This document shows positions 41,565-50,244 of a stretch of 56,311 nt of DNA, in pieces. Position 1 is the first letter of the stretch; each line of letters opens with the position of its first letter. Made by a program: the position numbers and the translations under genes. Below the pieces are notes generated by a model that worked only from the letters and a program-made list of their open reading frames with translations, was not told the DNA's origin and made no database searches. The stretch is from Opitutaceae bacterium (lineage in GTDB: Bacteria; Verrucomicrobiota; Verrucomicrobiia; Opitutales; Opitutaceae): assembly GCA_030648295.1 (NCBI GenBank), contig JAUSID010000071.1:1-56311 (forward strand), in the 5' to 3' direction.

Positions 41565-43962
41565 CCAAATCCGCGTTCGCCGGCAGCTGCCAGGTTTCGC
41601 CGCCGTCCGGCGACATCAACACGGTGCGGCGCCGTGCCGGGAGATCGTTGCGGTAGAACCAGAACGTCGACCAGTAATCGTACGAAACGAACAGCCGGCC
41701 GCGGCGATCAATCGTCAGCCGGTGATAGTACACGCTGTATTCTGAAAATGGCGACACGACGAGCACGCGCGGCGGTTCCCAAGGCTGGCCCGGCCGCTTG
41801 CGCTGGTAGGCGAGCGTCGCGTGCGAACTCGCGGGATGTGGTTCGATGTTCGAGCGCCAAAGCCGGAACATCGCGTGCAGCGTGCCATCCGGGCTGCACA
41901 CGAGCCCGATGTAAGTCTGGCCGAGCGCTTCGCCGGCAGGCACGGCCGGTGTCCAGCCGGCGCTGACATCGTTCGGCTGGAGGGAGCGCGCGTAGGGAAA
42001 CGGCTTGCCGTGCGTGCCGCCCAGGCCGTGCAGGTAACCCTCGCCGTCCATCGTGATGCTGGACGAGTTGTGGATATCGTTCGCCGGCGCGCCGTATCCC
42101 AGCAGCGCGCGTTCCCCGAGCCGCCCGGTGTCGCGATCGAGCGTGGCCGCATAGGCGGGAACACCCGGAACTTTTGTCGCGGGGTCGGTCGCCTCGCCCC
42201 AAATCACGTGAACCTTGCTGCCGTGCGAAACGACGGACGCGACGATGCCGGAGTGGGACGACAGCCCGATGGATTGCCGCGTAATCAGGATCGGTTTGCC
42301 GATCACGACGCGGCCGTTTTCCAGCCGCGGGACGAACAACTCGAGGTCGTTGAGCGAGCGCCAGAACAGTTTCTCGTCCTTTGCCGTCTGCGTGAACCGC
42401 AGGACCGGCGGCGGCCCGGGGAGCGGGTTGTTGCCGGTGAACACCTCCAGATCGAAGGAACGCGGCGGCCGTTCGCGCGCGGGGATCGGCGCCGCCGAAA
42501 ACGTCCGGCCTCCATCGGTCGAGGTGTAGAGCGCCACGACTTTGCCGACGGAGCCGAGAACGTAGACGCGCCCCTCCGCGTCAAACGACACCTTCGAAGA
42601 CGTGGCCGACGATGCGGAATCGATGACGACGCTCGTCCACTTTCCGTTGGCAAGCATCGCAATCCCAGTGCCGGTGCGGATAAACGGCCGGTTCTGCGGA
42701 TCGAAGTACATCTGGCTCTCGACCGGATATTCCGGGAGGTAGCCGAACTGCTCGTTTTCGTGCGCGTAGGGTTTGAGCACGAGCGGCATCGACAGCGGTT
42801 TGTTTGTGGGCGCGGTGTCTGCGGTGACGGTCATCGTCGCGTAGGTGGAAAAACTGGAATCGTCCTGCGGCGCAGCGCGCAGATGGACGGTGCGGGTCTG
42901 CCCACGGGCGGGCAGCGTGCCTGTGGCGGTCACATCCCGCGTCTCCCGCGGTGCCAGCACGAGCCGCTCGACCGACAACTGCACCGGCCACGGCGTATCC
43001 GGGAATTCGAGTCGGAGCTGAATCGTCCGTCGCCGCGCGGAATCGTTACGCACTTGAAACACGATTTCCTTGCCCTGTCCGGGTTCGCCAAATGCGACGC
43101 GTCGATACGGCGTGAGCAGCCATCGGTTCTCCAGCAGCGGAAACCACGACGTTGCGTGCGGGGTCCAGCAGCAGAGGTCGGGGTGCGGATCATCCGCGTC
43201 CCAACGCGTCACGCCGTCGATGCTGATGGTCGCCTGCGCAGTGGGCAGGTGAAGCCGCCACGGCGAGGCAGCGCGTTCGCTGCTCGCGGGAACTTCGTGC
43301 ATCGCTTCGCCTTTCGCGTCCACCCGCAGGGTCGCGATGCTTGCGCCGTTCGCATCGACGATTTGCGGTGAAGCGGCGCCTTTCGGAAGCTGCGCCAGTT
43401 CGACGCGAAATGATCCACGCCGCGGCCAGAAACACACCTCGGCCGGCCGGCCGGGATCCGCGAGGACGATGGGCTCCTCGTGGCGTGCGTCCTTGTGGCC
43501 CCGCGCCGTCTCGATGAGGAATTTCGGGCAGTTGGATCGGAAGCGCCACACCATGGCCTCGCCGTAGCGATCCTGCGACACCGTGATGTTCAGCGCATAC
43601 ACGCCTTTGCGCCCCACGCGTGTGGTCAACCGGCAGGTTTGAACCGGCCCGCGACCGCTGCCACGCGGTTTGCCATCATCGGGAATGATGGCTTCCTGCA
43701 ACACCTGACGATCGGGACCGGCCAGGATCGCGCGCAATTCCGTACGCGCATCGCGGCGGTTCAGATCACATTTGTCGACCTCGATGACGAGTTCGCCCGG
43801 CTCGGCGAAAAAATACACGCCGCCGACCCCGCCGATGAAAGGAACGCCCGCGGAATCCAGCTTCGTAGTGGAGTTTTCCGCGGCGGCTGCCGGATTGCCC
43901 GACCCCGATAAGAATGCCGCGCCAAGCACGGCGCAGCGACAAAGCCGGAGAAAAATATTCAT
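41533..43962 (-). CDS. Exported BNR-4-like repeat protein
   Basis: 809 aa from the ATG at 43962 (MNIFLRLCRCAVLGAAFLSG signal). An open frame further upstream is not protein-like. The first third has Ig-like beta segments (IQLRLEFPDTPWPVQLSVER, RETRDVTATGTLPARGQTRT). The C-terminal half is of the BNR repeat type of secreted sialidase-like proteins: FDAEGRVYVLGSVGKVVAL, YTSTDGGRTFS, SSHSGIVASVVSHGSKVHVI, ITMDGEGYLHGLGGTHG, SPDGTLHAMFRL, LTIDRRGRLFVSYDYWSTFW, SPDGGETWQLP. A glycan-degrading or -sensing role is likely. The last nine codons and stop come from a dispersed repeat. It is on the same strand as the TonB receptor and sulfatase, perhaps one catabolic cluster. Confidence 0.78.
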   Translation of the reverse strand: MNIFLRLCRCAVLGAAFLSGSGNPAAAAENSTTKLDSAGVPFIGGVGGVYFFAEPGELVIEVDKCDLNRRDARTELRAILAGPDRQVLQEAIIPDDGKPRGSGRGPVQTCRLTTRVGRKGVYALNITVSQDRYGEAMVWRFRSNCPKFLIETARGHKDARHEEPIVLADPGRPAEVCFWPRRGSFRVELAQLPKGAASPQIVDANGASIATLRVDAKGEAMHEVPASSERAASPWRLHLPTAQATISIDGVTRWDADDPHPDLCCWTPHATSWFPLLENRWLLTPYRRVAFGEPGQGKEIVFQVRNDSARRRTIQLRLEFPDTPWPVQLSVERLVLAPRETRDVTATGTLPARGQTRTVHLRAAPQDDSSFSTYATMTVTADTAPTNKPLSMPLVLKPYAHENEQFGYLPEYPVESQMYFDPQNRPFIRTGTGIAMLANGKWTSVVIDSASSATSSKVSFDAEGRVYVLGSVGKVVALYTSTDGGRTFSAAPIPARERPPRSFDLEVFTGNNPLPGPPPVLRFTQTAKDEKLFWRSLNDLELFVPRLENGRVVIGKPILITRQSIGLSSHSGIVASVVSHGSKVHVIWGEATDPATKVPGVPAYAATLDRDTGRLGERALLGYGAPANDIHNSSSITMDGEGYLHGLGGTHGKPFPYARSLQPNDVSAGWTPAVPAGEALGQTYIGLVCSPDGTLHAMFRLWRSNIEPHPASSHATLAYQRKRPGQPWEPPRVLVVSPFSEYSVYYHRLTIDRRGRLFVSYDYWSTFWFYRNDLPARRRTVLMSPDGGETWQLPANADLAGSATAPGRF

Positions 43963-44111
43963 GGTGCAGACGCCCGTGCCATCCATGGCGGAAAAAATCG
44001 CCGCTGCCGAGCACGCGAATTGGCGTCGATGGGCGGACGATGACCACGCGCCGGCGAGGTTGAGCCCGCAGCAACCGCGGTTACGAGGTGTTGATCGGTG
44101 GACCGACAATT

Positions 44112-44136
44112 CCAGCCTCGTCACCTCGGCTGCTAC
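44112..44136 (+). repeat. 25-bp dispersed repeat, copy 3
   Basis: Same sequence as 19164-19188 with one T to C difference, in the same orientation. Confidence 0.7.
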
Positions 44137-44271
44137 GGAGCTGGCGGCTCCGCCGATGGGCTGACTTTGCTTATCGCCGGCCCGCAGGGCGGTCGATCGT
44201 CCCGGCCTGTTCGAGTCGCGGCGTGAGATCCGTGATGGCATCGCGAGCCGCGTCCTCGCGCGCGCCGTTTC

Positions 44272-44347
44272 CCCGGGAGCGCGGGCATCTTGCCCGCCAT
44301 GGCATTCGTTTTTCTTCGGTTGCGGGCGAGACGCCCGCGCTCCCAGG
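44272..44347. repeat. Inverted pair of GGGAGCGCGGGCG units
   Basis: The left unit at 44272-44302 and the right inverted unit at 44320-44347 are each palindromic, so the pair can fold as two small hairpins or one larger stem. Confidence 0.55.
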
Positions 44348-44398
44348 CGAACCACTGAAGAGAGGCACGGTTATACTCGCAGCTGCACTCTTCGTACC

Positions 44399-47300
44399 TC
44401 AAAAACTGCCCTTGATCCCGAACGTCCACAGCGCGCCGAATTGGGCGCGCGTTCGGAGCTGCGCATATTGCGGTGTGTTCGGACCGGCGGACGTGGTCTC
44501 GATTGGCCGGTCGCGGATGTTGCGCAGATTCGCGAAGAACGCGATGCGCTTCCGGAAATAGAATTCGCCCAGCAGATCGACCGAGAGCCGCATCGACGTC
44601 CAGTTATACGTGCCGGGTTCGATGCCCTGGCCGGCGGCGATCAAGCCCTCCCGCTGCCGGCCGCGGTAATTCCAATTCGCGCGCACATTGAACCGCTCGC
44701 GGCTGAGGCTCACGCCCCAGCTTCCGCTGCGGGGGATCAGGTTCAGTCCGGTGAAGCTCGCCACGGCGGGGCCGGTCGCGCGCATCGCCGTGAAATTGGC
44801 GAACACCTGCACCCCGCGGGCCCAGCGCGGCAGAAACGTGAGCGCCTGCTTGTAATTCATGTCCACGCCGCTCATCCGGACCGTGCCCGGGATGTTCGCC
44901 TGCGTCGCCGCTTCGTAGGCCCCGTAGATCGCGGGGTCCAAATCGTACAGCGCGAGGAATTCCGGCGTCACTTGAAATGACGTGGCGCTGAAAAAGTTTT
45001 CGAAGTCGCGCCGGAAGGCGCCGACCGAAATCTGACCGACCCCGGGAAAGTAATACTCCAGCCGTACGTTGACGGTCTGCGCCGTCCATGGCTTGACCGC
45101 GGCGTTGTTCAGCACGATCCGGTTAGTCGGACCCGGCAGCGTCTCCGTATCCGGCAATGTGATTCCGCTGGCGTATTGGTTCAGATCGGGCCGGCCGATG
45201 GAGCGGTAGATGGCGGCGCGCGCGACCAGGTTTTCCCGGACATTGAAGCTCGCATTCAGGTTGGGAAACAGAGTGAGGAACTCCTTGTCCGTCCGCGCCG
45301 CCCGCTCGAGGATGGTGAGCTTCGCGGTCTCGAGCGGATCGTTGGTGATCGGAACCGGCCGGCCGTTGGCGCCAACGATGGGGCGGCCGGAGGCATCGCG
45401 CTGTACGTTGCGCGTTGGGTCCGTGAGCACCGCGTGCGCCTCGATGTTCGTCTGTTCGGCGCGGAGTCCGCCCACGAGTTTCAACCGCCGCTGGAAGAGC
45501 TGGAGATCGCCGCGCACGTAGGCGGACGAAATCAGTTCCTCGGCCCGCTTCGAGGTAGTCATCAGCGTGCGGTACGCGCTGTTCTCATTGGGCACGAAAA
45601 ATTCCGGGTTCGCCTGGTAGCCCTCCCAGGTCGCCTCCGGGCTTACCCACTGGATCTTCGGAAATCCGAACGGCGCGCCGCGTTGCGAGAAGCTCGTTTC
45701 GAGAAACGGCGCGGCCGTGTCGTCGCTGCCAACTGGCGTCGTGCTCGTCCGCCCATCGCGGCCGACATACGTGATGGGGAGGCCGTGATTTCGGTACTGG
45801 CGGGTGAGGTGGCGCACATCGACACCGCCTTTGACCGACAATGGCACGCGGCCGTAGAAATCGCGGCGCACATTGGCGTAACCGGTGTTCTGCTCATCGA
45901 TTGGGTTTCGCCGCTGCGCGGTCACAGAACTGAGGACGTAGTTGTCCAGTTGGTAAGGATCGACGGCCGCACCACTCGCACCATCCGTCACCGTGATCGC
46001 GGCCGGCCGCAGCGGAAGGATACCGTCGAACGACACTGTCACGCCGGTCCGCTGGGCGGTGAGAAGATTGAAGAAGCCCTTGTCGACGCCCCGCACGTGA
46101 TTCGTTGCGTACGACAGCCCGAGGCCGGCCTCGCCCTTCCAGACCGGCCCGTCGTGGCGCCACACGAGGCTGGGCATGTACGTGCGATTGAGGCGGTCGG
46201 TGCCGTTCTCGGTCGTGATCGTGAGCGAGCCTGCCCCCGCGGCACCGCGCGTCGAGGTGGGCGAAAAATCCACCACGCGGTTCACGTTGAACGTCAGGCT
46301 CCGCTGCATGATGTTCGAGGAGAACGACGACCATTGATACGAGAACGTGAGCCGGTCGTTGGCCGCGAGTTTGTAGTCGAGCGTGATCCCGAACGAGTGC
46401 CGCTGGAGATCGGTGCCGCTCATCCGGACGATATATTGCGACAGATACGGCCGGTCCACGGTGGTGTTCGGAAACGTGCCGCCATTGGTGACGGCGCTCA
46501 CGCCGCGCCACGTGGTGGCCATGCTGCGTTGCGCGGCGAAGATCGTCGAGCTGCCGGCCGACAGCGTGAAACCAAACCGCTTGTTTACCGGCACGATCGC
46601 GGAGAAATCGAAGCCGGGGTGGACTTTCCGCGTGGGGTCCTTCCGCGGTCCCGGTGTCTTCTGAAAATCGCGTTCATCATCGCGCATCGTGATATAGAGG
46701 CTGCCGTTGAACACCGGCCGCGAGCGGCCGAACGAGGTTCGCGGCACCACGTTGACCGAGCCCGCGAGTGCCGCGCCCTGCGACTCCGGGGTCGGCGAGT
46801 AGGAGACCTCGACGCGCGAGGCGTTGTTGATTCCGAGGAAATCCAGCGCGACGGCGCGGCCGGTAGCGCCGGAGCCGGTGCTTGCGACGTTGAACCCGTC
46901 GATCGTGATCGGGACGTTGCCGGTCGGCACGCCCGCGATCGAGACCTCGCGCGCGTTGCCGGCGTTGTAGTCGATGGTGAGCCCCGGCATGAACTTCAGG
47001 AACTCGCCGATGTTCGTTTCCGCGATGCTGCCAAACTCATCCGTCGAGACCACGGTCTTGATGTTCGGTGCGAACCGCTGCTCGTTGATCGCGAGCGCGG
47101 CGGCATCCATCTCTCGCGATTCCTCGACCACGAATTGCGAAAGCTTCACCGTGCCGGCGTCACGCTCGGCGCCCACCGGCGTGAGGGTGATGTCGCGCTC
47201 GACCGTCTGGCCGGCGCCGATGGTGATGTCGATGGTTTCAATCTGCTGGCCGGTGTAGAACACCTTCAATTTCACCGGGCCCGGCGGGACGTTGCCCAGC

Positions 47301-47518
47301 CGGTAACGGCCGTCGGATTCCGTGAAGACTTCGAGCGACGTGCCCGCGATCGTGACACGCGCGTTCTCGAGGTATTCGCCACTGCGAACGTTCAGCACGC
47401 GGCCCTCGATGATGCCCGTGGCGGCGTCTTGCGAGCGGAGCGGACCGGTGAGAAGAAAAACGCCCGCGACCGTGGCGAGCAGCCGGGCGGTCAGTAAAAC
47501 GGAAGGGGAGGGATGCAT
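44399..47518 (-). CDS. TonB-dependent receptor with N-terminal CarboxypepD_reg-like domain
   Basis: 1039 aa from the ATG at 47518 (signal LTARLLATVAGVFLLTG). Residues about 34-110 are the CarboxypepD_reg-like/plug-entry domain (GIIEGRVLNVRSGEYLENAR, DGRYRLGNVPPGPVKLKVFY). A TonB-box-like KLSQFVVEES and the plug domain follow (DEFGSIAETNIGEFLKFMPG, VSIAGVPTGNVPITIDGFNV). The long barrel begins near residue 250 and ends in FGALWTFGIKGSF, with C-terminal Phe as needed for outer-membrane insertion. This subgroup is abundant in Opitutaceae-like bacteria and takes up glycans or other large ligands. No SusD homologue lies next to it. It is co-directional with the BNR protein and the sulfatase, suggesting import of a sulfated glycan. 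Confidence 0.92.
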   Translation of the reverse strand: MHPSPSVLLTARLLATVAGVFLLTGPLRSQDAATGIIEGRVLNVRSGEYLENARVTIAGTSLEVFTESDGRYRLGNVPPGPVKLKVFYTGQQIETIDITIGAGQTVERDITLTPVGAERDAGTVKLSQFVVEESREMDAAALAINEQRFAPNIKTVVSTDEFGSIAETNIGEFLKFMPGLTIDYNAGNAREVSIAGVPTGNVPITIDGFNVASTGSGATGRAVALDFLGINNASRVEVSYSPTPESQGAALAGSVNVVPRTSFGRSRPVFNGSLYITMRDDERDFQKTPGPRKDPTRKVHPGFDFSAIVPVNKRFGFTLSAGSSTIFAAQRSMATTWRGVSAVTNGGTFPNTTVDRPYLSQYIVRMSGTDLQRHSFGITLDYKLAANDRLTFSYQWSSFSSNIMQRSLTFNVNRVVDFSPTSTRGAAGAGSLTITTENGTDRLNRTYMPSLVWRHDGPVWKGEAGLGLSYATNHVRGVDKGFFNLLTAQRTGVTVSFDGILPLRPAAITVTDGASGAAVDPYQLDNYVLSSVTAQRRNPIDEQNTGYANVRRDFYGRVPLSVKGGVDVRHLTRQYRNHGLPITYVGRDGRTSTTPVGSDDTAAPFLETSFSQRGAPFGFPKIQWVSPEATWEGYQANPEFFVPNENSAYRTLMTTSKRAEELISSAYVRGDLQLFQRRLKLVGGLRAEQTNIEAHAVLTDPTRNVQRDASGRPIVGANGRPVPITNDPLETAKLTILERAARTDKEFLTLFPNLNASFNVRENLVARAAIYRSIGRPDLNQYASGITLPDTETLPGPTNRIVLNNAAVKPWTAQTVNVRLEYYFPGVGQISVGAFRRDFENFFSATSFQVTPEFLALYDLDPAIYGAYEAATQANIPGTVRMSGVDMNYKQALTFLPRWARGVQVFANFTAMRATGPAVASFTGLNLIPRSGSWGVSLSRERFNVRANWNYRGRQREGLIAAGQGIEPGTYNWTSMRLSVDLLGEFYFRKRIAFFANLRNIRDRPIETTSAGPNTPQYAQLRTRAQFGALWTFGIKGSF

Positions 47519-47877
47519 GGCTGCCAACGTTGTGGAGCGGCACCGGCATTGGAGCGGATTACGCGGTGGAACGGAGACGTGCGCTCGGTGCGTGGGGACG
47601 CAGCTGGGTTATGGGGCTCCGAACGTCAGCCGAAATCGCTCTTCCGGGCAAGTATGGAACGGCGGCGGACGGCAGAGGACGGATGGCAGACGGCAGTGGA
47701 CAGACGACAGAGGCCGGAAGCCAGAGGACAGACGTCAGAGGTCAGTACTGCCAGGCAGACCCACATACCGAAACGCGAAACGTGAAACCCGAAACCGCGG
47801 CGCGAAGCGCCGCTACACCCGCAGGTAGATCCGGCGTTGGTGAAGGAACCGCGCCAGCAGCAGAACGAACGTGAGGT
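47519..47877. repeat. Low-complexity GGCAGAGGACGG-type stretch
   Basis: 47660-47750 is made of imperfect GGACGGCAGAGGAC-like units; there is no gene. The rest is ordinary intergenic DNA that should contain the TonB receptor promoter, not recognised. Confidence 0.4.
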
Positions 47878-49692
47878 TCACGAGCCCGCGACTCGCCGGA
47901 TGTAAACGTAATAGGCGCCGGCGATCTCGCGGCCGTCGGCATCGCGAAACCACGTCTGCAGTTCGGTCCGGCCGCCCTTCAATCGCACATTGAACGTCAC
48001 CGCCTTGTCATCGGTGCCGACCGTTCGGATCTGGCCGACGTCGCCAATTTTCATTTCCGCGCTGGCGACCGGGAACGCATCGCCGGCGGCGGTGGTGCCA
48101 TCGACGCCATGGTGCGGCGGAAGCGCGGCCGTGATCGGAGCGTCCGCTTCGATCGGCCAGCGGCGCAGGGCAATCTCGTAGTCGCCGGCGCGCTCGACGA
48201 AGAGTGCCCACGCACCGTTCTTCTTCTGCCGGCGGACCTGCGCCTGTTGATCGAGAAAAGAATCCATCCAGTCGCACGGCGTGAGCAGGGTCGGATTCTC
48301 GTGTTCGGAACCGATGTGAATCGGGCTGAACTCGTGCACGCGCGGTTCCACGCCGGCCCACCATTGCGCGTAGTGCCCCCGCAGTCGGGCGGCGATGTCG
48401 GGGAACTGTTCGATCACGTTCCGCTCCTGCGCGCGATCGGTCGACAAATCGTAGAGCTCCTTGTCCGTGACGAGCCGCCATTTTTTCCACATCACGACTG
48501 CGTCGCCGGGCTTCGGCCGCGGATCATTCATGCGCGAGAATTGCGAAACAATCATTCGATCGCGCAACGTGTCTGTCGTGCCTCGCAGCAGCCCGGCGAG
48601 GCTGGTGCCGTCGAATTTCGCATTCGCGGGTGGGCGCAGCCCGCAGAGATCGATCAGCGTCGGCAGCACATCCTGCACCTGGGTGAGCGCGTCGATGTCG
48701 GCGGGCGCGCGCAGTTTTCCCGCGGGCCAGCGCAGAAAAAACGGCACGCGGTGGCCGCCATCGTACAGCCCGATTTTTTTCCCGCGCATCCCCGCGTTGT
48801 AAACGGAGTCGCCGGTTGCGGTGCCATTGTCGGTCATGAAAATGAAAATCGTGTTCTCGCGCAGTCCGGTCTCGCGCAGGAACGCCTCGAGCCGGCCAAC
48901 ATTTTCGTCGATGCACGCAATCATCCCAAAGAAACGCGCGACGTTCGGTTTTTGAGCGTGATACGGCTCGCGGTAGCGTTCCGGCCCGAACAGCGGCCCG
49001 TGCGGCGCGTTCAGGGGCAAGTAGCACAGGAACGACTCGTGGCGTTCGGCGCGCTGCCGCATCCACGCCATCGCCTCCCGAAAAAACACGTCCGTGCAAT
49101 AGCCTTTGAACTGCTGCCGCGTGCCGTTGTGGATGTACGTGTCGTCGAAATAGTCGTTGTTGAAAAAATCCGGCGCGGACGAGACGTGCGACGAGGGAAA
49201 CCAGATCGACTCGTGAAACCCGCGATCTTGCGGACGATACGGGTAGTCATCGCCGAGGTGCCACTTGCCGAAAATCCCGGTGCGATAACCCTGGGCGGAA
49301 AAGATGTCCGCCATGGTGGGAAACTCCCGGCGCAGATTCGTGCGGCCGCTGCTCACGTTCATCGCGCCGTTGCGCAGCGCATCGACTCCCGTCATGAGCT
49401 GGCCGCGCGTTGGCGTGCACATGGGCGCCACATGAAAATCGGTGAGCCGGATGCTTTCGCCGTGCAGTCGATCGAGCTGCGGCGTCTTGAGGATCGGATT
49501 TCCGTGCACGGACAAGTCGCCATAACCCTGATCATCGGTGAGCAGGAGGACGACATTCGGTCGCGCCGCTGCCGCGGCGGCGCGAGCGGCCGGCGTCATC
49601 ATGCCGCAAACTGCGGCGAAGAAAACGATGCCGAGACTCGCCAGTAAGCAGCGGACGGTCGTGCGCCGCCGGATCGAGTAAGATGAATTCAT
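47878..49692 (-). CDS. Cys-type sulfatase with C-terminal accessory domain
   Basis: 604 aa from the ATG at 49692; the open frame further upstream is repeat DNA. N-terminal membrane/signal segment CLLASLGIVFFAAVCGMMTP. The metal site is LLTDDQGYGDL and the modified cysteine is Cys92 in MCTPTRGQLMTG. Core: KWHLGDDYPYRPQDRGFHES, APHGPLFGPERYRE, FMTDNGTATGDSV. After about residue 460 a beta-sandwich-like domain follows (CDWMDSFLDQQAQVRRQKKN to AGAYYVYIRRVAGS), absent in the two other sulfatases of the window. It lies 359 bp upstream of the TonB receptor on the same strand. The substrate is probably an imported or surface-bound sulfated oligosaccharide. Confidence 0.9.
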   Translation of the reverse strand: MNSSYSIRRRTTVRCLLASLGIVFFAAVCGMMTPAARAAAAAARPNVVLLLTDDQGYGDLSVHGNPILKTPQLDRLHGESIRLTDFHVAPMCTPTRGQLMTGVDALRNGAMNVSSGRTNLRREFPTMADIFSAQGYRTGIFGKWHLGDDYPYRPQDRGFHESIWFPSSHVSSAPDFFNNDYFDDTYIHNGTRQQFKGYCTDVFFREAMAWMRQRAERHESFLCYLPLNAPHGPLFGPERYREPYHAQKPNVARFFGMIACIDENVGRLEAFLRETGLRENTIFIFMTDNGTATGDSVYNAGMRGKKIGLYDGGHRVPFFLRWPAGKLRAPADIDALTQVQDVLPTLIDLCGLRPPANAKFDGTSLAGLLRGTTDTLRDRMIVSQFSRMNDPRPKPGDAVVMWKKWRLVTDKELYDLSTDRAQERNVIEQFPDIAARLRGHYAQWWAGVEPRVHEFSPIHIGSEHENPTLLTPCDWMDSFLDQQAQVRRQKKNGAWALFVERAGDYEIALRRWPIEADAPITAALPPHHGVDGTTAAGDAFPVASAEMKIGDVGQIRTVGTDDKAVTFNVRLKGGRTELQTWFRDADGREIAGAYYVYIRRVAGS

Positions 49693-50244
49693 GCCGGGGA
49701 AGGGTGGACTCCAGCGATGGCCGAGTGTCCGCGACGGCGCAACCGATTGTTGAGAGTTTGGAGACCTCCCCTGCGTGTCATTCTGAGACAACGGACCAAC
49801 GCCGAGCCGCGGGGTGGTCGCGCCAATGAATTTCGCCAGCCGGCTGTAGGAGCCCGCTTGCGGGCGATGATTGGACGGGAACGCTATCGGCGGCGGCCGC
49901 ATGACGATCGTTGCGACCGGGGGCGGTCGCGCTCCCAATCAAGCCAATCGTCTGCAAGCAGGTCTCCTCCATCAGGCGCGTTCATCAGCAGCGCAGCGAA
50001 GAATCCAAGAGAGCGATGGCATACGCGTATCCTGCTGGATTCTTCGCTGGCGCTCAGAATGACAGCGTTTTCACACAGCCGACGTGATGAGGCTGGCGGT
50101 TGTGGATGCGAATATTCGAGTCCGTCAGAATCGGACCAGCCTCGTCACCTCGGCTGCTACGACTGATGCGGCTGCCGCGAGGCGGATCCGCACTGTGCGG
50201 TTGCCTTCGCGGGTGCGCGTTCACAGCTTCGCGTCACCCCACGC
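49693..50244. repeat. Divergent intergenic region filled with palindromic repeats
   Basis: No gene. 49845-49970 is the GAGCCCGCTTGCGGGCG/GACCGGGGGCGG element with both inverted ends. 49983-50063 is the GCGAAGAATCC inverted repeat (also at 10621-10716). 50136-50160 is copy 4 of the 25-bp repeat. Both divergent promoters must lie here, but none is recognisable. Confidence 0.5.
50136..50160 (+). repeat. 25-bp dispersed repeat, copy 4
   Basis: Identical to the copy at 44112-44136. It lies 85 bp upstream of the gamma-glutamyltranspeptidase start. Confidence 0.7.

Larger units (their letters stand above)
43963..44398. repeat. Intergenic region with palindromic repeats
   Basis: No gene seen. 44112-44136 is copy 3 of the 25-bp CCAGCCTCGT repeat. 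44272-44347 holds two inverted units of the GGGAGCGCGGGCG family. Confidence 0.5.

Noticed and set aside
45176-47497. A plus-strand open frame of over 770 codons opposite the TonB receptor
   Set aside because: It is Arg/Asp/His-rich, has no domain, and lies antisense to a clear gene; such frames are common in high-GC DNA.
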